Positions 1 through 11,199 of a stretch of 64,000 nt of DNA are shown here, in pieces. A program made the translations under genes and the position numbers. The DNA is from Prorocentrum cordatum (taxonomy: Eukaryota; Sar; Dinophyceae; Prorocentrales; Prorocentraceae). The first letter of the stretch is position 1. Each line of letters begins with the position of its first letter. The stretch is from NCBI GenBank assembly GCA_963575745.1, contig CAUYUJ010001381.1:256768-320767 (forward strand), written 5' to 3'. The notes under the pieces are model-generated. The model ran no database searches and was not told the origin of the DNA. It worked only from the letters and a program-made list of their open reading frames with translations.

Positions 1-240
1 GTTTGAGGTGATGCGGCAGTGGGCGGCGCGCGTGCCACGGCCCTGCCCCGCTCCCTTCGCCTCCCTGGAGGTGGCCAGAGATCCTTCCAGGTTCAGACGC
101 CCGACGGGCGCCGTGTGCCCCTCCACGTGGGCGCGGGCAAAGCACCTCGACAGACCCGCCGAGAGGTGCGCACCAGAAGGCAACTACTCCTGCTGCAGCA
201 GTCCTACGCCACCGGGAACCGCGACTGGACCGCCAGTCCG

Positions 241-1928
241 CCCCAAGGGCATCATCAGCGTCAACGCGGTGCGCATCCTCGAAGTGGTCCCCAAGGACTT
301 CCGCGAGCCCCCGACGATCTTCTGGCACCCAGAGGCGCTACGGCACATCAGTGACATCGAGCGCCAGCACGTCACCGACCAGTTCCGTGAGGCGACTGCC
401 TTCAACAACGAGGTGGATGCTTCCACCTGGTCTTGCTCCTAGCCCTCGCTGGCTGCCCTGGGATACGGTTGCACCCCAAGGCCCTGGCAAAAGAGCAGCG
501 CATGGACAACGTATTGCGTCTTGGGACGCCAATGGACTGCTGTGCCAGCGCGCCCGCAAGTGCCATGGCAAGATGCAGCGGCCAGACGCTGGTGAACCAG
601 ACCCCGTATCACTACCGCGCCTTCTCGCCTGGCGACTCGCCTGGCATTGGCGGGCTGGCATTCCTAGCCCCCTGGTACTCGGACTCGCAGATTGCGACAA
701 TGGGCCCGAACGCCCTCCCTTCCTTCAAGCTCGAGCCCGTTGTCTCGGGGCGCGTCGCGGTCCTCACGATCAGCAACCACGCCAACACCGAGCACGTGAG
801 GATCATGACATCACGAGCTATCTGCCCGCAAGCTTCTTTTTGTTCGCCGTCGCTGGCTTGACGGAGCTGCTTGGGCTCAAGCAGATGGACACCACCGCAT
901 ATTCATCGCCATTAGTGACCGCAGACTCTGAACCAGTACGCGTATCTTCGCCGTCGTCGGCTTCCTCATCGGCTGCGCGACTGGCTACCGCTCGAAGGCA
1001 GTCGGCATCTACCGCGTCTTCTTCAGTTTTCTCGACGTCTTCTGACTCTGCCGCTTGTTCTCAGCATGTTCTGGAGACGCTCCACCGGAGCATGCTGGCG
1101 CCACCCGTCGCGGATTACCGACGAGCTGGTGGCAACGGCCGATCGGTCTGGCATAGGGGCAACCAGGCCCAGGGCTTCTGGCACAATCTCTTCCATCTCT
1201 TCCAGCGGGACTTTGGCGGAGGTGGTGCGCGTTCTCCCCGCGCACCACTCCAAGCGCCACCAGACGTGCTCCTCCATCGACAGAGCCGTCGTGTCGCTGA
1301 AGTCTCACCTCCTCTAGGTCAAGTCCGTCACCTTCGGGTTCTGGCAAGAGGCGGCGGCCTCCTTGGCGGACTGGGGCCTCAGCGACCACGCCATCATCGA
1401 CCTGAAGATTCAGCCACGCGTCGCTGCTGCTCCCGATGATCGGGCCATGCCGCAGAACGTGTTCACCTTCCCGCGCATCTCCAAGCGCGTCACCAAGCTG
1501 CTCAACCACTCCGACTTCTCGGACGTCGCGGTGGAGAACCGCTGGGCGGAGGTCGAGCTGCAGATGATCGAGGCCGCGCGTGTCACGAGAAAAACGGGCG
1601 TCAGGTCTTGCCCATTGGAGATGGCTCTGAAGAGGCTTTTGATGGACGCCGCTTATCGGCTCGCGCAATTGCGAGAGCCATCTGGAGGCAGAGCTTCCAC
1701 CTCGCGTCCAAGCTGATCACCTCCACCGACATGGGCCGCCAGTACCTGACCATCGACAGCGACGAACACATCTCGCCCTCCAGCCCCAGCGCGTTCGAGC
1801 AGGAGTGCACGGGCCTCCACTTCCAGCAGGCGGCTGCGGTGGCTCGCCCCCGTGAGAACGCGCGCTTGCAGGTTGGGAAATACGATCGGCTTCCTCGCAG
1901 CGATGCGCTGTTGAGCTTTGCTAAGTAG
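241..1928 (+). pseudogene. Decayed LINE endonuclease (EEP domain) remnant
   Basis: Fragments of an endonuclease/exonuclease/phosphatase (EEP) domain lie in different plus frames, separated by stops and frame changes. Around 645-800 a frame reads GIGGLAFLAPWYSDS and then GRVAVLTI, which resembles the central EEP strands. Around 1275-1420 another frame reads SIDRAVVSLKSHLL, a stop, then GLSDHAIIDLKI; the latter matches the C-terminal SDH motif of EEP nucleases. The frame from 1363 continues as a helical linker to 1716, and the next frame (1608-1928) continues the same style of sequence. No start, no RT and no spliced leader are present. EEP nucleases of LINEs nick target DNA; this copy cannot encode one. 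The assignment to EEP is fairly safe from SDH and its context; the precise LINE family is unknown. Confidence 0.55.
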
Positions 1929-1950
1929 CTGAAACGAACCGTCAAGCTAC

Positions 1951-2217
1951 GTGCGTTCTTCCTCTCTTTCTCATCCTTCCCAGTCCTCCCCCCCTCCTTC
2001 TCCTCGTCGTCGGGCTCCCCCTCCTTCCCCTTCCTCCCCGCCCCTCCTCCTGCACCTCGTCGTCATCCTCCCTCCTCCTTGCCCCCCTCTCCTCCTCTCT
2101 CCTCCACCTGCTCCTCCTCCTCCTCCTCTTTCTTCCGTCTCCTCCTCCTCTGCTTCCTCCTCCTCCTCCGCCTCCTTCTCCTCCGCCTCTTCCTCCTCCT
2201 CCTGGGACCGAAAGTAG
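1951..2217. repeat. Pyrimidine-rich (CCT)n tract, imperfect
   Basis: Nearly pure C/T sequence on the plus strand, built from interrupted CCT/TCC triplets. Open frames here encode only Ser/Pro or Glu runs and are not genes. Confidence 0.9.
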
Positions 2218-2265
2218 CCCAAACGCACTGCAGATGAGTGCTGGCGCTTCCCTCCAGCGCTATAC

Positions 2266-2412
2266 GTTCCTCCTCCTCCCTCCTCCTCCTCCTCCTCCTC
2301 CTCCCTCCTCCTCCTCCTCCTCCTTTTCCTCCCTCCTCCCCCCCTCCCCTCCTCCTCCTCCTCCTCCTCCTCCTCCTCCTCCTCCTCCTCCTCCTCCTTC
2401 CCTCTCCTCCTT
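2266..2412. repeat. (CCT)n microsatellite
   Basis: A second CCT array, with a nearly uninterrupted core at about 2355-2397. It is separated from the previous tract by about 50 bases of mixed sequence. No spliced-leader sequence adjoins it, unlike the CCT tracts at 18, 24, 29.7 and 47.2 kb. Confidence 0.9.
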
Positions 2413-2592
2413 CACCCTTCCTCCCCTGGAGGCGCGCGCGCGCGCGCCCATGGAGCTGCGCCTACCCCAGGAGATCACCTCCGGGCCGAAGATGGCGCAG
2501 CGCCGGCGGAGGTGCGCGGCGGCCGTGCTGCCCGAGGAGCTCCACGCGCGCCGGCGTTTTTCCTCGATTTTGGCGTCTGGAGACGGGCCCCT

Positions 2593-2639
<47 letters not shown>
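2593..2639. repeat. (CGA)n microsatellite
   Basis: About 15 uninterrupted CGA triplets. Depending on frame it would encode poly-Arg, poly-Asp or poly-Thr, which explains the odd open frames through it. Confidence 0.95.
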
Positions 2640-3480
2640 CAGTGCAGGAGCGTGCGCATGTCTGAAGGGAGTGCGCAGGATTTTGCGGGCGTGTGCAGGG
2701 GCCTGCAGTGGCTGCGCGGGATTGTGCGCAGGTTGTTCAGGAACTGGGCTGCCCAGGTCTCTGCAGGAGTGCGCGGGGGCGCGCAGACGATGTGCAGGAA
2801 TGTGCATGAACATGCGGGGCGTGCAGGGACTGCGCATGTGTGCAGCAGGGTGGAGGTGACCTGCGGTATTGCCCAGGTGCTGTGCAAGACCACGTGCAGG
2901 GACGCGGAGGGGTTTTGGCAGACCAGGACTGTGCAGGGGCGCGCAAGGCGCGTTCCAGATTGTGCAGGAGTGTGCGCGGGCGTGCAGGACCGCGCAAGAC
3001 AGTGAAGGAATGTGCAAGGGCTCGCAACGTAGAGCCTGCGCCAGGCTCCGCAGGATCGAGCAGGGCCTGTGCAGAATCATGTGCAGGGGCTTGCAGGGAT
3101 TCTGCAGGTGCCGTGGAGGTCGGTGCAGGGGCGTGCCAGGGCGTACGGGATCGCAGAGAAGGGGCTGAGTAAAACCGCGCAGGAGTGCGCGCGTGCGTAC
3201 AGGGGTCGTTCAGGATTGTTTGGGAGTGTGAAGGTGCGTGCAGGAGTCTGCAAGCACCGCACAGGACTGCTGGGACGTGCATCGGCTGTTTGCAAGACTG
3301 TGCGGGCGGGAAATGTGCTCGGGGATGCATGGATCGCGAGGGATCCTGCGGGAGCGTGCAAGTGCGCGCATGGCCGACGCCAGACTGGGCAAGAGCCTGC
3401 ATGGGGCCCTGCACAACCATGTGCGGGAGCAACCAGAACGAGGAGCTGCGGGCCTCTTGAGGAGGATCCGATACTCCAAC
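2640..3480. repeat. Degenerate minisatellite based on GTGCAGG
   Basis: The word GTGCAGG or a close variant (TGCAGGA, GCGCAGG) recurs every 12 to 40 bases for about 840 bases, mixed with GTGCGCGGG and GGGCGTG. All frames on both strands look alike in composition because of it. I see no gene; the Cys/Ala/His-rich minus-strand frames are translations of the repeat. Confidence 0.7.
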
Positions 3481-4110
3481 ACAGAGGAGTCTAAGGGACC
3501 TGAGGGCATTCCACTCAGTGCCTCGCGGCACAGTGGCGGATACTCTGAACAGAGTGACCAAGTGGATCCGGCATACCCTCGCAGACCATTGGCATACCTA
3601 AGATCGTGCGAGGGCGAAATTCAGGGAGGAGGTTGCTGTAAGAGCAACGTTGGCCTGCATGGATACATTTGACTACATGCGGATTTGCATGGGCGTTTCT
3701 GGAACATCTACATTATCATGCGCACTTCGCCGAGGGAGTATATTTCAGAAACAATTATTGCGTCGGCGAGGCCGGATGGTTTTGGCCGTTTCGCGTGGGT
3801 GGTTTTGTCGTGCAGTCTGAAACTCGGCTGCACTTCTCGCGCAGATCGCAACGTCAAAATCCAAAGCACGAATATTTCTCCCATGTTGTCCAGTGTCAAG
3901 CGATGTTGCGTCCACTTTTGCAAGTCAGTGTGTGCTTCCAAATGGTCTAGGCATGCTTGTTCAACGTAGCTGTTTGACGCATTCATGAATGCAGCTGAAT
4001 GATTTTGTGCGGCCCATGCCGACTGTCCAATCTTTCGACCGTGCTCCCAAATGCATTGCTTACGCCCCCGTGCTTTAATTGTATGGTCCTGGGTGTGCAT
4101 GTGCCAATGT
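3481..4110. other. Gene-poor stretch, nothing recognised
   Basis: Mixed sequence with lower GC than its neighbours. Frames up to 130 codons exist on both strands, but none shows a known motif. Confidence 0.5.
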
Positions 4111-4111
4111 T

Positions 4112-4138
4112 GTACGTGTGTGTGTGTGTGTTTGTTCG

Positions 4139-4185
<47 letters not shown>

Positions 4186-4470
4186 TTGTGTGTGTGTGCG
4201 TCTGTGTGTAAGTGTGTGTGTATGTGCTCCGTACTAATGCTTTTCCGTCAGTGCAGTCGCTCTGCCTAGTTGTCGACGCAAAAAGTGTGTGTGCTCCAGA
4301 CGTTCCGCCGACTGACTCTGCTGCGCCGCTGCCCGCGTGACCGCGACGCCAGAGAAGTTTGTGTGTATGTGTGTTCGCATGCGCATATGTGCATACATGT
4401 ACCATGTGTGGAGAGACCTTGGCCGCTCATTTCAATACCTGTACGTATGTGTGTATACGTTTGTGCATAT
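4112..4470. repeat. GT/TGCG microsatellite cluster
   Basis: 4112-4240 holds (GT)n blocks around a pure (TGCG)n block near 4151-4185. 4360-4470 is a more degenerate GTGTATGT/GCATATGT-rich stretch. Between them is ordinary sequence. Poly-Cys/Val frames here are repeat translations. Confidence 0.85.
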
Positions 4471-6540
4471 ATGCGAACATTCTACATTTCCCTGACGCCG
4501 TGACCCCCCTCCCCATCAAGAGCTTCGCCTCTTGGCCCACGTGCGCCCGCGACAGGGCAGAGTGCTGGTGGCTGGCGGGAATGCGGGCGCGACCGAGCTG
4601 AACAGCACCGAGGTTCTCAACACCAGGAGCCGGATGGGCCGACTGTCTGGCGTCGTGTTGCCGTTCACGTTGTTTTCTGCGATCTCGTCGTCGATTCGAA
4701 GATTAGTTCAGCTGTTCTGGAGATTCGCGTCGCTACGGGCGGGAGCGGCTTGGAGAATCCTTCAGAACGGATCTTTGGAAGGGTCAACTGTTTTCCTCGT
4801 GTTCGTCGTCATTTTCCTGTTTTATCTTCCTCCTTTGATACCATCTGTCGATTTTTATTTCATTGGCCTCGGATTCGCCGTATTCTTCGTCGTCGTCGCC
4901 GTCTTCTTCACGTCGCTGCCTCACACAGTCCGAGTGCCATGCCACGATCCTACTTGAAATGATCGCCACCATATATTCAAGTTTGAGCTTTGCTTCATGC
5001 GGTGAATCTGCGTCCATATTGCAAGAATGGCGCGGAGACGCGCCGTTGACCTTTTCAAATGAGGGCGCTTTGCGTCTGGCTTCCAAGGCCTCTGGCAGTT
5101 CCTGGCTGACCGAGGCTGCAAATCGAGGCCCAGAAGGAGGAGGAAGAGGAGGAGGAGGAACAGAAGGAGGGCGAAAGGGGGAGGTGGTGGAGGAGGGGAC
5201 GATGAGGGTGAGGACGAGGAGACGGACGAGAAGGGGAACTTTGAGGGGGGGAGGACGAGGGCCCTGTGATGGGTCCTTTCGGCGTGAGAGCGCTCCTGGC
5301 AGCGGCAGGATACGGAGGTGTGCATGAGCCAATGTCGAAGTTTTCCAATCGCGCGCGCGTCTGAGGGGATTGTTGATTCCTAGTGCGTGCTTCTCTTTCC
5401 ATTTCCAGTAGTCCTTGCCACCGCCTTTATTCACCGCTTCGTCCACATCCTTATCACAAGTCTTCGTGCTCGTCCCTATCCCTCTCCCGCCGCTCCCGAT
5501 GCCAATCGCCGTCAGAACAAGGTTCGGGATGGAAGAGCGGTCCCCGCGATGGGGCCGAGAGGTCTGGAGACCCATGCCACGAATGCGTCAGGAAATCGGA
5601 GGTCTGGGATCTTGGACCCCTTCGGGGGGCCCTATTCAGATGCCCTGGCGCATTGTTGGGGCCGTCGTGGGCGTCTTTGAGGCTCCCTGATGCTGTCTGT
5701 GGTCGTCAGGAGTTTTGCTGAAGTCATCTTGGGCCGACGCGCCTGCAAAGCTGAGAGCACTCGTACCGCTTTTTGGGGCCCTCTCAGACGGGGGGATGCT
5801 TGTGATTTCATCGACCTGTCAGTCCTGTATCTGCCACGCTTCAAGCACGGCGCCATACGGCAGCATGCGCTCTCAACGGTCTACCATCACCTTCCACATC
5901 TGTGATGGACTTGCAACGACCCCGACGCTCAGCCAAACGGGACCGTTTGTTTTATCACAGGTGATTTTCTGGTTCGGAGCTTCACCAACCGGTGCATGTC
6001 AAGGGTCGGGAGGTGCTTCGGGCAGCCCTGGCCCCGCGTGATGAGTGTCGGAGGCCTGCTGCGGCCGAGGATCTTGACGTTCCTTCGCCCCTCCTTGCTG
6101 CCGCCCGCTCCTGCACGGCCTTACCCACGCCAGGATGTATACGTTCGCGCCAGCGCCCTGGATGCGGGTGGCCTGATCAGCCTACTTATTATCTGAGAGG
6201 CCATCGCCATTGTGCCCATGACTTGCCTTGCGTATGTGGGGAGGCCAGGGTATAGGGTTCTACTCCAGAGTGCATGCGGTGCGGTCCGCCCAGGCCCTGT
6301 GCTGGGGCAAAGATCAGGTCCACGGAGGACGAGATGGGCGCAACACACATACTACGAGCTACACGACGGGCGCCAGGGGGGCGCCACCCTTGCCGACCGC
6401 CCCAAATCGACCCCCGTCGCGGACAAACACCGTGCGCCGAAGGCGCTCTGACCTACGGCGCGGTGCGCCGACGAGGCAAGGACGACGACCGCCGTCCCCC
6501 CCCCCAGATACGCAGATCAACGTACCCAGAACATGATTTA
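4471..6540. other. Gene-poor stretch with purine tract
   Basis: No convincing gene was found. 5125-5215 is a GGA-rich purine tract with GAGGAC triplets. From 5700 to 6200 short frames have ordinary amino-acid composition (for example the frame at 5715-6041), but I recognise no domain. Old decayed coding sequence is possible and not demonstrable by eye. Confidence 0.45.
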
Positions 6541-6712
6541 GATGCGTCTCTGCGAGAGTACGTAAATACGTCTGCGTGTATGTACGTATGTACCCACGTA
6601 CGTACGTGCGCATGTAGGTAGGTGTGTACGTATGTCCATATGTTTGTCTATATGTATGTATGTATATATATATGCATGTATGCAAGTATGCATGTATGCA
6701 CAAACATTTACG
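6541..6712. repeat. TACG/TATG tetranucleotide-type repeat
   Basis: Alternating ACGT, GTATG and CATG words form a degenerate tetranucleotide microsatellite, ending in a short TA block and TGTATGCA units. Confidence 0.8.
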
Positions 6713-6719
6713 CTGCGCA

Positions 6720-7170
6720 TATAAAGTATCATAACGTAGCGCACCGCAATGACATGCCATGCGATGTCTTGGATTGTCGTGTAGTGGAATGTGCCGTAGT
6801 GCGATGCAGCACCATGCGCTGTATTTCATTATGGTGTGATGCAATGGGGTGCAATGTAATTGAAGGTAGTGTATTGCAAAGTAAAATACTTGCTCCGTAG
6901 TGCAGCGAAGGTATATTATGTTATGGTGTGCTATATTAGTCTATGGTATGATATACTATGATGCGATGGATGCTATGATATGTGATGTTGTGGGATGACT
7001 TGAAGTGTTATGCCATGCCATGTTGTGTTATGGTATGGCGTGCTATGGTAGGGTATGGCATGGGATGGCATAGGATGGCATGGCATGCTATGGTATGGTG
7101 TGGCATGGCATGGCATGGCATGGCAGGGCAGGGCAGGGCAGGGCAAGGCAGGGCATGGCATGGCATGGCA
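6720..7170. repeat. Degenerate TATGG/GGCAT pentanucleotide array
   Basis: A five-base periodicity runs for about 450 bases. It is diverged at the left (TGCGATG, TATGATA) and becomes regular GGCAT then GGCAG at 7080-7170. The gradient from decayed to clean units suggests growth at the right end. Met/Trp/Gly-rich frames across it are artefacts. Confidence 0.85.
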
Positions 7171-7256
7171 TGTATGTCTGTCTGTCCTGTCTGTCTGTCT
7201 GCCTGCCTGCCTGCCTGTCTGTCTGACTGTCTGTCTGTCTGTCTGTCTGTCTGTAT
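7171..7256. repeat. (CTGT)n microsatellite
   Basis: CTGT units with a CTGC block in the middle, directly abutting the pentanucleotide array on its left. Confidence 0.95.
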
Positions 7257-7265
7257 GCAGGTGGA

Positions 7266-7505
7266 GCGAGAGAGAGAGCAACCATCAGAGAGTTGGAGAG
7301 AGGGAGATCGAACGACAGAAAGAGAGAGAGAGAGAGAGCGAGAGAGTGAGAGAGAGAGAAGGAGAGAGAGAGAGAGAGGGAGAGAAGGAGCGACATATAG
7401 AGATAGTGTATATACCTCTATATGTACACGACTATATGTAATTGATCATTCATACATATATGTACACTGATAACTGTATCCGTGTGTATATATATATATA
7501 TATAA
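7266..7505. repeat. (GA)n tract followed by a (TA)n tract
   Basis: 7266-7396 is (GA)n with GGA and GC interruptions. 7484-7503 is (TA)n. Together with the preceding arrays this makes almost 1 kb of back-to-back simple repeats. Confidence 0.9.
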
Positions 7506-9038
7506 GAGTAGCGCGAGACAGAGAGAGCGGGAGGTAGAGCGATGGATTGGCAGAGGGAGCCATTTCGGGGGCAGCTGGCCAAGCATGACCAGAAGGGCCT
7601 CGGCCAGGCAGCGGAACGGCCAGATTCCTCGCGCGCGAGATGGCGGGCCCACCCGACTGCTCCTCGCTGGTTCCCCCCCTGGGGGGGAGGAGGCCGCCCC
7701 ACAGGCTGCGGGCCCGTGCGCGACGAGGGAGCTCCGACGGCTGCGGCGGCCTCCGGCGCAGGATCGCGGCCCCTCTGGGTGCCGGCGGCTCCGCGGCGAT
7801 GTGCCCCTGGGCGGCGGCCCCCGCGCTCGCCCGCGGGGGCGAGGGTTCGCAAGCTGGGCGGCGCTTGAAAAGCCTGACCCAGCGCGAGCAGCGGTGGGCG
7901 GCGCGGCCCGCTGCTGCTCGCGCCGCCTCTTCGGCCTCCTGCCTCCTCGCTGGCCTCTCTTCGGCCTCCTCTTCGCTGCTGCGGCCCGCGCTCCAGCCTC
8001 CTCTTCGGCCTCCTGCTGGCCCCGCTCCTGCCGCCGCCGCCCGGTGTGCTCTCCTGGGGGCTGGGATCTGCGGCTGCCAGCATGGCGATACCTCGCCCAC
8101 ACTTCAGCTCGCCTTTTTCCATTGCATGGCCCCATGGCAGGGTACATCAACTCAGGCATCCTCACGAGCATATACTTGCTATCTGGTCGCCTTGGGGGCC
8201 AGTGGCACCCAGCGGTGTCGAGTACCGACGAGAAAGATGACCCCGTACTAGTTACAGCAGTATTTCTTCGCGTGCGTGTCTGCCACATTTTCGTTTAGTG
8301 TGCCTCCCTGCCGCCCGGGACCTAAGTTGCAACTCCATGGAGGTGGAAGTCAGCATCGGCGCTGGTAGCTTCGCGTTCGAAAACCGCTTTAATCTGGTTC
8401 ACTTCCGATTAATCCCGCTGCATCCACCCTAAGCTTGGACCTGATCCAGCCTACATCGGCTCAGTAGTCTCGTAGTCGGGCTGAATGCTCCTCTGTCGTT
8501 CCCAGAAGATCGGACAGCGAGGTCTGCACATGTCCACCGCCCATGGCGGGGCCCATCCCGGGCCTCGGAGCGGTGGATATGTACAGATCTCGCCGCCCAG
8601 GAGTTGCCTCCTAGCGAGCGGCTCTCTGTGCAGGCGGCCCACACTGCGGCGGCTACCCCCTTCGGCCCTCCGCCACGCTCCGCCTCGGTGGGCTTGACCG
8701 TCTCTGTGCGATGCCCTTTCTCCACAGGCCGTGCCGCGTCTTTCGCGTCTGCCGCAGGAGGGTGGGCGGTGCAGGAAGTTCGCTTCGGATGCAGTCCGAG
8801 GCCGTGCAAGCTCGGCTCGCTGCCGGCACCGTGCGGGACTGCAGTGCACTTTGCATGGCTTGCCGCCCTGACGGCGGTGGTGCTCGTCATCCCTCGTGTC
8901 TCGTCCTCGTCGGCGCCCGCCTCCCTCCTGCGGAGGCGCGCGGGCGGCGAAGGCGCCGCGGTGCCCCCCCCCCAGTCCCTCGGCCACGCGCAGAGGGGGG
9001 TATGGGGGAGGGGGGAAGGTTTCTTAGACGCATTCCTG
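7506..9038. other. GC-rich gene-poor stretch
   Basis: Long Arg/Ala/Pro-rich frames exist on both strands simply because GC is high and stops are rare. No frame shows conserved motifs or a believable start. CTCCTCTTCGGCCTC words repeat loosely at 7920-8030. Confidence 0.5.
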
Positions 9039-9095
9039 CCTCTTAGAAGGCGCGGGCCTTCTGCATACATACATGGCCGGCGCCTTCTAAGAAAC
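9039..9095. repeat. Short inverted repeat (hairpin)
   Basis: The arms are 9039-9058 and 9076-9095, separated by 17 bases. They match at 17 of 20 positions and centre on CTTAGAAGGCGC and its complement. This could form a stem in RNA or DNA; its role is unknown. Confidence 0.6.
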
Positions 9096-9302
9096 AGGGG
9101 TGCTTATGAGAAGCATTCCCCCTCCCTTACCCCTTGTGCGCGTCGCCAAGTCCATTTCTTCCATATTGTGGCCCGAAGAACGCGAAGCCGGTGCCCCGAC
9201 CAGACTCTCAGAGCACGCGAGTGGACCTCGATCGCTATAGCTCGGGGGCACCCTAACGGTGTGCTGACCACGCCGTGTATAGTGAGTCAGTGGAGATTCG
9301 AG

Positions 9303-9391
9303 GTGACCGCACGGTTTTGAGACTCGGGTCGTTCTCCGATGACGTCTCGGGCGACTAGGGCTTCTCCAGAGTCCCGAAACCGTGCGGTGAC
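9303..9391. repeat. Imperfect inverted repeat with CCGCACGG core
   Basis: GTGACCGCACGGTTTTGAG at 9303 onward is mirrored by 9369-9391 in inverse orientation, 20 of 23 bases matching, with about 43 bases between. Further copies of the core (GTGCGGTGA, CACTGCACGGTG) follow to about 9450. Confidence 0.6.
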
Positions 9392-9645
9392 CCGTGCGGT
9401 GAGGCCCTTTGGGATTTCGAGGTCACTGCACGGTGTAACACCGCACCGATTTGCTACCCCAACTCGCATCGAGAGACGAAAGGACACGACCGAGCGTCAT
9501 CAGCCTGCGTCCGACCTGACCAGCCGTCCTGACCTTCTCATTCCCGGCGACACCGGTGCGCTTGGAGGTGAATTCGTATTGGGCACGCGGGCGCTTTTCT
9601 TCGCCCGCGCGGGCCGGCGCGCAAGCGGCCGCCCGAAGGCGCCGT

Positions 9646-9727
9646 TCCCTCGCCGTCGCCGTCGCCGTTGCCGTCGCCGTCGCCGTCGCCGTGTCCGTCG
9701 TCGCCGCCGCCGCCGCCGCCGCCGCAG

Positions 9728-9779
<52 letters not shown>

Positions 9780-9912
9780 TGTCCACGTCGCTCTCGCCGT
9801 TGTCCTCGTCGTCATCGTCGCCCTCGTCAGACTCGTCGCCCTCGTCGTCGTTGCCGCCGCCGTCGTCGCCTTCGTCGTCGTCGTCGTCGTCGTTGCCGCC
9901 GCCGAGTGCTCT
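9646..9912. repeat. (CGT/CGC)n trinucleotide array
   Basis: CGTCGC-type triplets at the left, a pure CGT core around 9730-9778, then interrupted CGT units. It gives poly-Arg, poly-Val or poly-Ser in the plus frames. Confidence 0.9.
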
Positions 9913-10394
9913 CCAGCAGTTGTTTTTGTTTGTTTGATTTGTGTGTGTTTTTCTGCGCTCTCCGCCGGTCTGCAGTGGCCCTTCTTTTCCTTCCTTGCGG
10001 GGCTGTCATTGCCCGCAGTGGTCTCCAGACCTCCTGCGCTGTGCAGCGTATCGCCGCTCTCACCAGTCTACCACCGTCCCTCGGCAGGTGTTCTCCCGTC
10101 CCACGTCCTCGTGCTACGTCCCCGCTTGGGAGGCCTAGCGCGGGTCGGCGCGTCACCTCTCCGCCATCCACGCCAGGACGGTGATGCCTCTCGTCCATGC
10201 TCGCTCGCTACGTTCCCGTTTGAGAGGTCCAGCGATGGGTGGCGTGTCACTTTCCCGCCGTCCACGCCAGGATGGTGTGTTGCTGCGGGCATGCGTATGA
10301 TTCAAAGCGATCCCGCCTGAGGGCCCGGCCGCGCGCACGGGCTCCGAGCTCTTTCTCCCTCGACGCTGCGCGCGAGGCCGCGACCTCCAAAACG
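9913..10394. other. Gene-poor stretch with a weak local duplication
   Basis: The words CCACGCCAGGA-GGTG and GGGAGGCCTAGCG / GAGAGGTCCAGCGA repeat about 120 bases apart (near 10125 and 10222), which suggests two diverged tandem units. No gene seen. Confidence 0.4.
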
Positions 10395-10618
10395 TGTGTG
10401 TGGTGTGTATATGTGTGTGTGTGTGTGTGCGTGTGTGCGTGTGCGTGCTTGCGTGTGTGCGAGTGTGTGTGTGTGTGCGTGTGAGCGTGTGCGTCTGTGT
10501 GTGTGTGTGTTTGCGCGTGTGCATTTTTGCACGTGTGCGTGCGTTCGTTCGTGCGTGCGTGCGTGCGTGCATGCGTGTGTGCGTTCGTGCGTGCGTGCAT
10601 GTGTGCGTGCGTGCGTGC

Positions 10619-10666
<48 letters not shown>

Positions 10667-10762
10667 ATGTGTGCGTGCGTGCGTGCGTGCGTGCGTGCGT
10701 GTGTGTGTGTGTGTGTGTGTTTGTGTGTGCGCGTGTTTGTGTGTGTGTGTGTGTGTGTTTTG
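10395..10762. repeat. (GT)n / (GTGC)n microsatellite
   Basis: About 370 bases of GT and TGCG units, with a pure (GT)n core at about 10622-10662. Cys/Val-rich plus frames and His/Thr-rich minus frames over it are not genes. Confidence 0.95.
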
Positions 10763-11199
10763 GTTTCCCCCCCAACCACGTTGGGTTCCTTGCCTTGAGC
10801 AGAGCACCCGTGGGTTTTGTTCCTCCTCCTGGCCCCTCCTCCAGGCCCTCCCGCTCCTTCCTGCGCCCCTCGTTGCGAGCTGATTCTGTACCCTGCCCTT
10901 TGCTATCCGACCTTTTCGTCCCCACAGCTGTAGGGGCCGTGCAGCCCGTCGCCGCGCTGCCACGTCCCTCGGGGGGGGGCCCGGTGCAGTAGTGTTTTCT
11001 TGCGCCCCTTTCCAGGAGGGGGCGGGGGAGGAGTCGCGCGACCGGCGGGGCGACGGCCAGGGCGGGTAAGCCAGAGGAGGGCGAAGGTGGAGAAGAATTC
11101 GAGTAGGAGATCAATTACATAATCGATTTAACATAGATGTCATGTTCTGTTGGATCAGTGAGCATTAGAATTATTTGTGTTGTATACTCTGCGAAAATT
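10763..11199. other. Gene-poor stretch
   Basis: Mixed GC-rich sequence with no motif recognised. It becomes AT-richer near 11100-11220. Confidence 0.5.

Noticed and set aside
2259-3005. Long plus and minus frames rich in Pro/Leu, Asp, Thr or Arg
   Set aside because: They are translations of CCT and CGA microsatellites and of the GTGCAGG array.
7168-7256. CRISPR-like array
   Set aside because: Units are pure CTGT and GGCAT simple repeats without unique spacers, and the genome is eukaryotic.
10247-11114. His/Thr-rich minus-strand frames of over 200 codons
   Set aside because: Translation of the (GT)n microsatellite with GC-rich flanks.
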